Shown here piece after piece: positions 18,055 through 30,246 of a stretch of DNA of 64,000 bases. The first letter of the stretch is position 1. Each line of letters starts with the position of its first letter. Source of the stretch: Amia ocellicauda. Lineage: Eukaryota; Chordata; Actinopteri; Amiiformes; Amiidae. The notes below the pieces were generated by a model. That model was not told where the DNA came from and did not search any database. It saw nothing but the letters and a program-made list of their open reading frames with translations. The stretch is taken from assembly GCF_036373705.1 (NCBI RefSeq), contig NC_089850.1, forward strand, positions 21,001,256 through 21,065,255, given 5' to 3'. The translations under genes and the position numbers were made by a program.

Positions 18055-19425
18055 AAAGTGCCTAAAGTCTACACCCCCTTGAACTTTCACATTTTGTAGT
18101 GTCAGTGCCTCGAAGTTTCATGCATTACACACCATACTCCACACTGTTATGGGGGTAAAATATTTTTGGAAAAAAAAAAATACAAAATAATTGGACATGT
18201 CTCTATCTCCCTGTGTTAATACTTGGTGGAAGCACCTTTGGAGGCAATCACAGCTGCAAGTCTCGTGGCATAGGTCTCTACCAATATTGCACACCTAGAT
18301 TTGTCAATATTGACCATTCTTCAATACGAGACTGTTTCAGCTCTGTTAAGTTCCTTGGTGAGCATTGATGGAGTTTGGGGCTCTGACTGGGCCACTCAAG
18401 GACATTTACTTTTTTGTTCCTTAGCCACTCCAATATAGCTTTGGCTGCTTCAAGTCATTGTCATGCTGAAAGGTAAATTTCCATCCCAGTTTCAGCTTTC
18501 TTGCTGTAAATAATACAACCTTATTTTGGCAAATATATACATACATTTATAGACCTTCCTAATTGAGAAATATAGGCTTGTGGTAAGGACGTTGTCTTTG
18601 ACAGTAGACAGCTTTGAAGCTCTGTGTTTTACACTACAGGCCTGTACCCACCAAAGCACGACAGATAACACTGCCATGGAGGCTGTAGTGCTCAGTCTCC
18701 AGAGAGCCTCTAGCACCAAGCTGGAATTGAAGTCAGCACTGCAAGATTTTGTGAAACATAGACATTAAAGGTATATTAAATATTCCAGGGCAACAAACCA
18801 AAAATACAAACTAGATAGCAGGAATTTATTCATCAATTATTATTTCCTCTGATACTGGTAAACAAGCCACACTCCAGTTTAAAATCCTAGACTGCTCAAA
18901 AGTACAAATTAATGCAATAACTGCAAGGCAATTTGTCCATTGTAAATGTTTGGCTGTATCTTAGCATCAGCACACTTTCACTAATCATTTACACTGCAGA
19001 GTACAGCAGGTTCTCACTTTTCTGTACTTTTCTCCATTAATTTCCACTTCTATCCTGACAGCCCCAGCCCCTGCTGATGAGAAGCACCTGTATAACACGA
19101 TGCTGCCTCACCATGCTTCACAGCAGGGGCGGTGTTCTTTGGGTGCTGCACTGTGCTGGGTTTGCTCCAAATATAATGCTTTTGTATTTAAGCGATTGGC
19201 TACACCTGCGATAATGTAGGACTGCTATTACAAGGGAGTGAACAGTTATCCAACAAAGCTATTTGAGTTCAAAACTTTAATACATTTTCTACAAATGTGT
19301 AGATTTTGTTTTTCACTAGGAAATTGTGGGGTGGATGTGTAGATAAATGTGTAAATGAAAAAAAAAATACAATTTTAATGTATTTTTATTACAGGCTATA
19401 AGGCAACAATTGGAGGACATTAATA
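18055..19425. mobile_element. Degenerate Tc1/mariner-type-like element split by about 500 bp
   Basis: The left part (18055 to about 18500) carries sequence such as CTTGGTGGAAGCACCTTTGG and GACTGGGCCACTCAAGGACA. The right part (about 19010-19425) carries GATGAGAAGCACCTGTATAA and CCATGCTTCACAGCAGGGGC. These resemble consecutive segments of one widespread fish DNA-transposon family. The segment between, about 18505-19005, does not fit that family and looks like a later insertion. No open transposase reading frame was found. Family assignment is from memory. Confidence 0.5.
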
Positions 19426-19429
19426 TAGT

Positions 19430-20150
19430 GTACACCTGTTACTTCATATACTAGCATGATGTGGCTGGTACTTTTCCAAAAGCCTTTGTTGTAACAGCAC
19501 TACAGCTGCACTGTGTATTGTTAGTATAGACCCCTATTATAAAACCACTAATCTACGACACCGTAGGGAAGAGGTAAAAAGTGTCCTAATGATTTTTGTA
19601 GGGAAGGGAGCACAATTGTGTATAGGTGCCTTTGCATTTTCGCATTTTTTTTTTACTACATTGTGATATGATGAGTCCGTGACAGTAGTTATTGCACACT
19701 CAGCTGTATGGTTTTAATCTCAACACATGCAACATGTGATATTATTGAGAACACATAAGAAACAACCAAGCCTGCTTGCGACATTTCCTTAAAGAATACT
19801 TGTGTAACTATTATCTGCTTCTCTCAGCTTGGTGTTAGCAATGAATCACATTCTTTCAGATTTATAACCAATGTGATTATTTCCTTTTTCTGCCTCTGCC
19901 GCTTGAACTATCATGTGACCAACACAGTCAAATGACAATATTTGCACAATATCACTCTTCCTTCTTACACCTTCCTCATGCTCTTTTCTGTGCATATCCC
20001 TCTCCCTCTCATGACCAACTAACCCTGTTCTCAACCCCACCACTAATCTTAAACACAGCCCTAAAGCAGGAGAGTCAAACTCACTTTATGGTGGGGGCAC
20101 AGTATCTCATGGCTTTTGTTCCAACCAGCCCCCGCACCGCCAACTCCCAG
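19430..20150. other. Intergenic, nothing recognised
   Basis: Between the Tc1-like fragment and the LINE I see no exon, RNA gene or clear repeat. Short open frames here are without recognisable similarity. Confidence 0.5.
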
Positions 20151-20154
20151 TTAC

Positions 20155-21495
20155 CCACTAATGCAAAGAGTTTTTTTCAATATTACAACAGCAAGAGGTC
20201 AATAAAGGAGGAAGTGAAACAGATAAAGGGCAAAAACTGAAGTATCTTGGAAAATGAACAAGATGTGGCAAATGTGTAATTGTGTGGTAAATGAGTATTT
20301 CACAGAGGTTTTTACAAAAGAAAAAACTGATAACATGCCACAGGTTAACAATCAGTCCAGTCAAACCCTAAGAGAGATCAGGATAAATGAGGAGGAGGTA
20401 CTAAAGGGACTAGCAGAATTAAAAACAAACAGATCACCTGGGACAGATGGTATATTTCCAACAGTACACAGGATAATGTAAGTAGATGGATTATGAACTG
20501 GTTGATGTCTAGGAAACAGAGGGTGTCGATTAGAGGAGTCGCTTCTAACTGGAGTGAGGTTGTTAGTGGAGTTCCACAGGGATCAGTACTAAGGCCTTTG
20601 CTTTTTCTAATCTATATTAATGATCTGGACTCTGGGATAGTTAGCAAACTTGTCAAATTTGCAGATACTAAATTAGGTGGCTCAGCAGATACAATCTCGG
20701 CAGCACAGGTTATTCAAAGGGACTTAGATAATATTCAGTTGTGGGCCGACACCTGGCAGATGAAATTCAATGTGGACAAGTGCAAGGTAATACATGCAGG
20801 TAACAAAAATGTCCACTATAATTACACTATGGGAGGAACAGGACTAGATGTAACGCAGCTAAGTAACGCATGAGAAAGACCTAGGAGTCTACATGAACTC
20901 CTCACTTTCTCCATCCAAACAATGTGGGGAAGCAATAAAAAAGGCAAACAATGTTAGGGTATATTGTCAAAAGTGTAGAATTGAGAACAAGGGCAGTAAT
21001 GTTCAAACTGTACAATGCACTAGTTAGAGCTCATCTGGATACTGTGGACAGTTCTGGGCTCCACACTTCAAGAAAGATATCGCTGCTCTAGAGGCAGTTC
21101 AGAGGAGAGCAACCAGACTTATTCCAGGTCTGAAGGGAATGTCCTACTGAGAGACTGAGGAACTGAACCTTTTCACCCTGGAACAGAGGAGACTACGTGG
21201 GGACTTAATCCAAGTGTTCAAAATCACAAAAGGCATTGACCACATCAAACCAGAGGAGCTTTTCCAGATCAGCAGGGACACATGCACCCGGGGACACAAA
21301 TGGAAATTGGGCTTCAAGGCATTCAAGACAGAAACCAGCAGACACTTCTTCACACAGAGAGTCGTCACAATCTGGAACAAACTCCCCAGCGATGTGGTTG
21401 AAGCTGAAAATTGGGCACACCAAACGAGCACGATGGGTTGAATGGCCTCATCTCATTTGTAAACTTTCTGATGTTCTTATGTTCTTAAATTCTGA
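20155..21495 (+). mobile_element. CR1-like non-LTR retrotransposon, 5'-truncated and broken
   Basis: Broken reading frames on the plus strand encode a reverse-transcriptase remnant. The order is SFFQYYNSK near 20165, KTNRSPGTDGI near 20440, and GVPQGSVLRPLLFLIYINDLD near 20570. It continues KFADTKLGG near 20655, where the catalytic FADD motif has lost one Asp, and WQMKFNVDKCKV near 20755. The 3' part, with no long open frame, ends near 21490 in a GTTCTTATGTTCTTA-type tail typical of this clade. Frameshifts and stops make it inactive. The motif order supports a CR1/L3-type element; the subfamily is unknown. Confidence 0.8.
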
Positions 21496-21620
21496 CTTGC
21501 CCGTTTTGCTGCTGAAAGTCCCAGGCTCATTCCCACACCTGCCCCTAGAGGCCCTAGAGAGCTGGACTCCACTGCAGACAGAAGAGATGAACAGCAACCA
21601 GGAAAGACAACTTTTAAACA

Positions 21621-22670
21621 TTTATTAGTTCTTCAGATTATGTACAAATCAAGATGACACATTACATAGCAATGGTATAACGCCACCTCAATTGTCAGAT
21701 TTAAAAAACAATCCTGCCAGCTTCCACAGAACAAAGCCCTGCATTAAGTACACTTAACCGCAAAAGGATGCTGCTGCCCTCGTGCATCCCCCTGCTTCCG
21801 TCACTCACAGTACATTGTTGCCGTTTCTATCTTTCCCTGGAAGGGGGACAAAGCCTCCCATTGTAAAACGAATTAAATATATACATTAAACCCCTAAATA
21901 ATAAGAAAGAGAGAAAACCATAAAAGACATTTTCCATTTCCAATGGCCTGAATATTACACAATGCTGCTCTACCTTGCCTGACTGGCAGATGCCAGTGTG
22001 TGCTGCCACAGTGGTAAGACTCACATGGACACGTGGCTGTGCACCCTATATTCCCAGGGCATTGCTCTTTTTTAAAGGAGTTAAAAACTGTAAAATGACT
22101 CCAAAGAATGTGCTCAGGTTTAAAATCTATAACTGAGTTGTCAACTTCAAAATGTTTATATTCTAAATAACTGATTTAAAACCATAAATTATTTGCTTAA
22201 TGAAGCAAAAAGTATTTTAATTGGCCTGTCAGGTGCCTTATTCCCAGTGCTGCCACCAGTGCCTCTAGAGCAGCTCCCCATTAGACACAGGACAGCCCTG
22301 ACTCCCTAAGAAGGCGCCTCCACTCACACGGTACCAGCAGCACGAGCTCGGTCAGTAAATTAGCAATTAAGCACAGCCCTGCCATCCAACGCCCCATGTT
22401 GCTCCCACAGTCCTGTTCCACAGGCCCCTTAAGAAAGTTTACTGCAGTAAATGTGCATGATAAATGTGCCATTTTCCCCACCACGTCAATTATATACCTA
22501 GCATCTGCACTGTTGTACCGCAGTTTAATTTCCTGTCCGATACCCTCGCCATGACTTCCCGTGTGGCTGTTGATGTTTCCCACAGTAGGGAAAGCCTGCA
22601 GTAAACTCTTATAAAAGGGCAGGGTGCTTCCCTACAGAGAGGTGTGAAGGGTCAGGACTCCTCGCCAGCC
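21621..22670 (-). other. fdft1: fdft1 3' UTR (inferred)
   Basis: The sequence downstream of the squalene synthase stop has no coding potential. A minus-strand AATAAA at 21621-21626 is the best polyadenylation signal before the LINE remnant begins. The length of about 1 kb is an inference. Confidence 0.45.
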
Positions 22671-25600
22671 TCAGTGTCCCTGCACGTCGCTGGCCCCGGC
22701 GCTCGGCCCTGCGGAGGCGCTCAGGTACTGCCAGCTCAGGGCTGCCAGCAGCATGGCGGCGGAGAGGCAGACGGGGGAGAGGTGGACGACCCTGCAGGGT
22801 AGCGGCTCCCGACACACACTTTTCTCACGGATCGACTCCAAGATCTGTAGAGTCTTCTCCCTTGAGGGGTCCACAGGGGACACCTTCTGTTGGATCTGAG
22901 GGGAGGAGGGGATTGGGGGGTTGTAGGCAGAAAGAAAGGCAGGGAGAGAGAGTCAGACGTTTTGGAATGCAGTGGCTGTCGGTCTCAGTAGGCACAGGCC
23001 CTGGATAAATTCAGGGACGTGGTCCTTGAGGGGAACGCAAGCACCAGCACCCATACTCGCACCCCGGTGACCTCACCTCCTGGCTGTACTGAGAGATGAT
23101 AGTTTGGACAGCACCCATGCTGGTGGCCTGCATCATCAGGGTGACAGCCTGACCCTTGCGAATCTTCACCACGCCCTGGAACACCTGTGGGTTGTTGTAG
23201 CAGGCAGACAGGGTAGCGATGGCCATCACCTGGGGGGGAGGAGATGCTGTTACACATGCAGAGAAAGAGCACAGAGGGGAGGGGAGGACGCAGCAGGAGA
23301 AGACCAGGTGTACCTGGGGGATGGCACAAAAGTTGAAGACACTCTGGTTGCGCAGACGGGAGAGGTAGCTGATGACATCAGGGACATGCCGCAGGGCATC
23401 GGTCACCAGCAGGTTTAGGCAGCTGAGCGCCGAGTCCAGAAAGCGCGGCTCTGCCAGGTCCTCCAGCCGTGCCGCAAACTGACTCCACGCCTGCAGGAAC
23501 ACAGCACAGCAAGTCAGTGCCACGTCATACCAAACAGCACCGCTGCAAAAAGCAGTAGTAACACAGATCATGCCACACAGCCTGAAACCTAGATCAACAC
23601 ACAGAAATCCATCACAAAGCAGCACAGGAATGAAGGGGCCGCAGGGTTACCTCCTGTGGCCAGAACGTGCGGCCCTCCTTCTGGTCCTCCAGGTAGTCGC
23701 GGATGATGTTGGTCTTCTGCAGGAAGAGGCCCATGGAGTTGGCCAGCTCTGTGGCAGCACCCACCTCAGGGTCCTCCAGCTGGGAGGCAGAGAACAGGCG
23801 CGACAGGCCAATACCCACCAGGCCGGCCACATAATGACAGTACTGCCAACACAAACAACACACACCGCATCAGCAAAGCTGGCCACTTAATACTGCATGC
23901 TTTTTGGGCAGCTGTTCATCATGATTTCTCGTTGTTTGTGTACCATGCTTCGCCAAGAAACAAATATTCCTGCACAGCTGCCAAGCTGTATTAATGGATG
24001 TGCTTTCCAACACAGGCTGTGCTTCAGGACAGTCTGCTGCTCTGTAAGTCTCGGGGATTGCTCCGAGCTGCCCACAGCCCCCGGGTGTGTCAGTGAGGTC
24101 AATAAGCAGGTCTGAGTGCACTGACTTCCCAGCCGAGACTCACCACAGACAGTTCAGCTTAACCAAGATAGCGGGCAAGTCTGAGTCACTGACTTACAAA
24201 CAGGAAGTTTATTAACTGTTCCCAAGAAGTTCACAATACAAAAGGCAAAGGTGAGCTGTGCTCACAGATGCATACTAGGTATAGATCATGTGCATTTGCA
24301 CTGGAAGCAGACAGATAACTTCCATTGTTTTCTTTGTCCTGCTGTAGCACACACAATCAATAAATGAGGTCTAACGCGAGCAAAGTTCACAGTGAAGACA
24401 CGGGCTGCTGTAGAAACAACTGTGGATGAAATTGATTTTATTCTTGGCCGATGGGATGGTCTAATATAGCTTGTGTGTGTCTGGGAGACGTTTGTCTGAC
24501 AACTACATTTTACTGCAAAACAACAGGTCTGCAACCTCATACGTTAACCCTGTTGATTGCACCTCCAGGCAGGGATGCCTGGCTGCGACAGTGAGACCTT
24601 GGAGGGAGACTGGGCCTGCGTTACCTTGTCCCACTCTGCCATGGAGCCCACTTTCTTCTCCAAGAACTCTGCCATGCCCAGGCCCATCCGCTGGCAGATG
24701 TCCGAGATCACGTCCCGATACTCCTGACCCAGGTTCCTGAACTCCAGGGAGATCTGTATGGGGGAAGAATAAAGGGAGGATCCCCCAGAGGGTCAGTGTG
24801 CAGGAAGAAGAAAGACACTGAAGACATAAACTAAAAAAAGTATTCACTGAGTATCAGGTTTGCAATGTATGGCATAAAGCTTCTACACATTTGTATCGAA
24901 TCACAGCCCAAACTAAACTAACTACGCTGCATGTCCCTGTCCTAGGCTCTGACCGTGGGGAAGTCCTCCAGGACCTGCCGGTCCTTCTCATGGCTCTCAG
25001 TGAAGCACCAGTCCTCCTGATACAGGAAGCTATGGAAGCCCTGTAGAAGAGGCACCTTCCTGGCCAGTGGGATGGTCATGTCATCCTCCACAGTGTCAAG
25101 AGCACGCAGCACCAGGTAGAAGATGCACACTGCATGGCTGTGGGAGTAGAGAGAGAGGGGCGTTACTATAGCACAGACCACAGCCAGAAACTACATATGT
25201 CAGTTATTTTTCAGTATTGTTATTAACAAGCTAGGATTTACATGTTACAGGAATTAGGATTTTAAAAATGCTCAGTGTCTCTTACTGTTTCCACTGTGTA
25301 TTCATTAATACTTTATCAGTCACTTTCAGTTGGACATCTAGAATATGTGGTGAAAATAGTAAAACATGTTAAAGGATTTTATTCTAAAGTGTGATAATTC
25401 TCATGCATCTGGACTACACTACACTATCTTCTTCAGACTTTCTTCATGACTGTGGGGAACAATACTGGTAGTCTGCAATTTAGGGGTAGACTGAATCAAA
25501 ACTTCACATACTAATCGCAAATTGTACCCTAGCAGGTTAAGTTATAAACAGTATAAAGTTGTTTATGAAAATAAAGCGTGATAGGCTACAGATTTGTATT

Positions 25601-27492
25601 TTGCCATTCGTGGGTAGGTCAAAGTGATTATTTGGTCTAGCCCTTTGTGCTTTATGTGTACCAACTTTCTGTTCGTTGTAATTGCCTGAACAATGTTTAT
25701 GCTAGATTAGTTATTTTAACTCAGTTGCTATGTGCAGAACATGTGGCTGACTTTTAAACTATAAACTGTTAAAAGTAACACTGCTGTCAGTTTGCGTGTG
25801 CGTGTCACGTAATCAGGAATTTCGCAACGCACCTCATAAGGTGCAACTCCGTGTTTGTAAACATGCTAGTATTTTACGCACACCTGCCCTGCAGCGTGGC
25901 TTTTACACGTGTGTAGAACTGTGACGCAACACGCAGGCGATGCAAATTCGTTTAACTTCATTCAAGGTCAGGGAGGGTCGTCTGCATAAAATATGAATAT
26001 TGCAAAACCCAGTGTGATTGTGTGGCTGTGTGATCTACATATACATTTCACTAGGCTTACTGCTCTGAGGAACAGCCACGCCCCTGGTTAGGAAGTTATC
26101 CTCAGGCGCACCGTTACACCGTGCAAGACTAAGTCCTGTGCCCCCGCACTCACCGCAGTTCCCCGTCCAGGGCCTGGATCACAGCGGCGAAGCTGCGGCT
26201 GGTCTGGTTCAGGTACACGTAGCAGGTCCGCAGGGTGTCGGTCATGGACTCCTGACAGGAGAAACACAGAGACGCTGGGTGTCGGTAGGAGCCCGGTGTC
26301 TTCAGCGCACTGGGCCGGACTGCCCACCACCCTTCCTGGGCGCCCCTCTTCCCTCGCCTGCCCCCGGAGAGCAGCCGCCGCGCAGCAGGAGCGGGGCTCC
26401 GGGGAGGCACGGAGAGGGTCCGCTTAAACACCGACAGGGGCCCGGTGCTCTTGCAGCAGGGACCGGCCATGGACGGACGAGCTCGCCGTGAGCTGCGTCA
26501 GAGCCCCGGGGTTAAAGGCCTGTCATCGCCCGTGTGCTCCTCGGGTGCTGTGGACAGCTGTTGCACAGCGTAGGGCACGGCAGCCATTGCTCACAACATC
26601 ACCTCCCTCCCACCCAAATAAACCCGTCCCCACGCCCCTGCACACGCCCACCACGCTGGCACTGCCGCGCATGCGTGTGCAACACAACTGCTCTTCAAAA
26701 TGACAAGAGCATCCTGTCGTCACAACTGGACAATGTCCTTACATATTCGCATATATATAGTGTTTGTTTTTGATCATGTTTAAAATATTTTAAAACGACA
26801 CTTTGACAGTAAGAAACATGTCAGTCACATGTTCCTAATTCGCTTCTCATTGTATTTATTCATTTCCAGAGTGAAAACAGAGGACTCGTAATACGTTATA
26901 AAATGTAAACTTAGGTACAGTAGTTGTATTTTTGTGACCTGTAATTACCAAAGATAGAGCCAGGCTGCCCGCTAGCGGAGCTGCGGAGCACAAGCACCGC
27001 AGTGTTGATATAATAGTGTAATATAATATCATATCATATGAATAAGTGGCAGTGCTGTGAGTCCGCTGTGCGTCTCTGGTCATACAGGACAGAAACGCCA
27101 TTCATGTGTTTGTTTAGTGTCTGTGTGGCAGCAACACAGACCCAGACAGTTTACACAATAAAAATAATGGTGCTGTGACAAATACTGTTACTGTCATCTG
27201 CACAGTATGACTGCATCATCTGCTTACTATATTATAATAATTATTATTATTAATCGGTATTTCCAAAAGGTTGAATGACAAATTGCATCAACTGTAAATG
27301 CAAGTCCTGCTTGAATAAGAAAACCAGGTCATCAATAAGCCAGGTACTCAAAACAGATACCTAGCAAACAAACACACATCCTTGACTACTTACATAGTCC
27401 AGTTTAGGCATGACAGTCCGGCAGCCGCCCATCTTAAATTTGAAGAGGTTGTAAATCTCTTCGGGATGGCCGAGTGATTTTAGTATGTCCAT
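22671..27492 (-). CDS. fdft1: Squalene synthase (farnesyl-diphosphate farnesyltransferase), 8 exons
   Basis: The enzyme joins two farnesyl diphosphates and reduces the product to squalene with NADPH at the ER membrane, the first committed step of sterol synthesis. Exons in coding order are 27394-27492 (ATG at 27490-27492), 26154-26251, 24954-25137, 24625-24753, 23651-23842, 23314-23490, 23077-23229 and 22671-22895 (TGA at 22671-22673). All have GT-AG borders and sum to 418 residues (human 417). Visible motifs are the first Asp-rich site DTVEDD (residues 80-85), [14 protein letters not shown] (171-184), the second Asp-rich site DYLED (219-223), the [15 protein letters not shown] block, and a C-terminal membrane anchor ([15 protein letters not shown]). 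The N-terminus [12 protein letters not shown] matches the vertebrate start. Nothing is broken. An alternative in-frame start in intron 1 is listed separately. Confidence 0.96.
26280..26680. other. GC-rich segment in fdft1 intron 1
   Basis: This segment is CpG-rich compared with the AT-rich flanks. On the minus strand it holds an ATG at 26470 whose frame stays open through the exon 2 acceptor. It could be a second CpG island or alternative promoter, or only a compositional patch. Confidence 0.35.
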
Positions 27493-27499
27493 TTTTAAC

Positions 27500-27810
27500 G
27501 ATTACTCTGCCGGTTAGGTGTTGTGACAGCAGCTCAGATGTGTGCCAAGCTGGATGCTGCTGGAGGCTCAGGCTCTCACTCCGCATCACAGGCACGCAGC
27601 GCTCCCGCCTCTCTCACCCAATCCCACGTCCGTCACACATACGTAGGGTGGACTGACGCTCACGATTGGTCCGCTCTTCATGGGCTCAGATAAGACAGAC
27701 CAATGAGAGAGCGAGCAGACTGGTGTGATGCTCCGCCTTGCTGTGCGGAGCGCCGTGATTGGTCGGTTTCTCTGAGTGGCTGCTCCGTGATTGGGCGGAC
27801 GCATGGTCGC
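27500..27810 (-). promoter_or_regulatory. fdft1 promoter with five CCAAT boxes
   Basis: Immediately upstream of the fdft1 ATG exon is a CpG-rich segment. CCAAT or inverted ATTGG cores lie at 27618-27622, 27665-27669, 27700-27704, 27758-27762 and 27790-27794. A sterol-element-like CACCCTAC (minus strand) is at 27643-27650. NF-Y at CCAAT boxes acting with SREBP is the established mode of control of cholesterol-synthesis genes. The exact transcription start is not known. Confidence 0.6.
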
Positions 27811-27829
27811 AGTTTCAGAGGTGTGCGTT

Positions 27830-28620
27830 AGACAGGGTCAGTGTGATAGGCGAGCAGTGTTTACCCTGGTCTGCACATATATCCAGTATCATTAACAGTG
27901 CAAATGATGTTGAGCAGAACGATTACTACTACTAAATAATAAATAAATACTACTAATATCATCAGCAACAACAATAATAACAATGTTATTAGTTATCAGA
28001 TTTAGTCTCGTTTGTGTTTAATTTCTGAGATAGTGTCTTGTATGTTTTTTGGTTGTTTGATTGTTTTCACAATTTACAGTTACTTAATCGCACAATTGTG
28101 CCATTCTAATATTGAATCTCAGTAAGCATGACTTATGGTGAGGCATATTGATCTCCTGAGTTTTGCGATTTCTTACAGTAAATTATACACCAGTTCTGTT
28201 TCATGCATGTCAGTGTGTTTGTGAAGTTGCAGAAATGTTTAATGTCATTTATTTTATGTATTTATATAGAATACATCAAATAGATTATGCACTATTTGTT
28301 TTGCTTTGTGCAAAAGGCCTTTGAGATGCAGAGGACCCTCGACTGACAGGAGCAGAAAGAGGAACCTTCAGCGCGGATAAAACAGGCAGAAGTTTCTCCT
28401 GATACCATGAACTTCACTTTTGAGGTTTTCCAGGGCTGAACAAAACGGCTAATTTTGATTCAAGGAACTGAAATTGAAGCCAACCTGTATGGTAACAGCA
28501 GGAGTCCAACTATAGCACATTTCCGGCCTCAGATTTAAAAATGGTATTAGTCTGACACTGAGGGTTACAGTGACAACAGAAACATTAATTAATAAAATAA
28601 GTGCTGTCTCTTCAGTTTTA
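27830..28620. other. Spacer between gata4 and fdft1; no neil2 or other gene seen
   Basis: AT-rich sequence with no recognisable exon on either strand. In human, as I recall, NEIL2 lies between GATA4 and FDFT1; no helix-two-turn-helix or zinc-finger glycosylase sequence is visible here or in the following gata4 3' UTR. Confidence 0.55.
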
Positions 28621-28625
28621 TGTCC

Positions 28626-30246
28626 TTTATTTATTTTAGTATTTGTGCAGACAAAACCATGACAAGCTCATTATTAGTGCAACTTTACAATAAAGATCTT
28701 GCACCTTTAGTGAATATATATATTTCTATTTTTATTTTTCCTTTTATTTTTAAAGTTTAACCAAATATATCAAAACTATACATAAAAAGGACATAATGGA
28801 GTCAATTTTGTATACATGAATGTTTATGAATGCATTTAATTACATTAAACTAACCTCCATAAATTATTAGAAACAGTGGAAACATAATAGCATGCTGAAA
28901 GCTATACTTTCTGCAGTCTGGATTAAAACAACAAGCCTTAAGCCTGGTGAGCTCTGAGCCCTGTTGTCTTCCACTGACTGCTGCGACTCGTCTCTCGCTG
29001 GCACTGTCACAAATTCAGACGAAACAAGCTCAACTGTCAATTCAAAAAGTTCTCATTAAAATAAATACTAGAGGAAGGACAGCACTGAAACAGGACCGAG
29101 ACAACACAGTGGGGGCAACACGTAGCCTCCTCTGCCAGACCCCACTGAGGAGCGCTGTGGGGGGTCGAGCTTCAGACCGCAACACAGGGACCTGGACAGG
29201 ACAGAGGACAGTGTGGAAGACGGCCGCAGGGTCTCACCCTGTCGCTAGAGGAGTGTTGCAGGATTTCTGGGACGTTTGAGACTGATAGTGAGGAGGACCT
29301 TCTAGACCTCAAAGGTAAGAACAATAGCATTTCACAAGTGTTCAGGGTTAGCTTGAGTATGTGCATCTTGGCTTTAGCTTCTTGTGAATGTCAGGGCGGT
29401 GAAATGACGAGAAGCTCGAGGATTGTGATGTAACACTGTGATTGGAGAGTCAGTCCAACGCCAGCCTTTGACGCGCAGTCTTTAAAGTGAGGGTAAGTTG
29501 TAATTTCTTCAGCAGGACTAAACAAATGGAGAACCTTGGCTTGAAGCTGAAACTACTTTATACTCATCCTGTACCATTGTGTGCTGCATTTTGTTTTCTT
29601 GTCTCCTAACGAACAGGTTTGTGGTGTGTAATTTCGAGAATCACTGCAAATCTTTTCACCCAGTCAGACAATGTCGTGTCGGTTCACTGTGACCACAGCA
29701 TTATTGTTCTACATAAAGGATCTGAAAGGAATGCTCAGGAGCAGATCTGATTATTGTCCGGTGTCTTCACTTCCTCTGTTTTCAAGGGCTTTGAACCTCT
29801 GTTTCTGAGAGTTCTGCAACTATTGAGTTAATGTCTGACTCACATCACACCTTTACTGTACTGCACTGTGCTCCTGTGGGATCCTGAATTAGTCCAAGAG
29901 ACAAAAGAAAACCAACAAAAAACAGGAAGAGTGGAGTTTCCATATTACTCAGGTCTACATTCACACTTTATATTCACAACAGAGTCTGGAAGGCGTGTCT
30001 AGAGATGAACAAAATCAAAGTGGGAACGCTTCCAGGTCTGGGTTGCCAGGAGACAGAGAGAGAGTGCTGCGGACACAGGGCAGAGAAACCATGTCTGTGT
30101 TACATGTTGATTGGATCAGACCCTGCTAAGGCACTTGTTGTTATACTAATACTGGACTGTGGTAGTGCTGACTCTCTCTGGAGACGGACTGGGCTTCTTC
30201 TGCTAGGCTGTGCAGTCCAGCGGCCTCCAGGGAGAGATGCAGATCG
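28626..30246 (-). other. gata4: gata4 3' UTR (inferred)
   Basis: Two overlapping minus-strand AATAAA signals at 28626-28635 are the first strong candidates downstream of the gata4 stop. This gives a 3' UTR of about 1.6 kb. A plus-strand open frame near 28947-29279 has no recognisable similarity and is probably chance. Confidence 0.4.
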
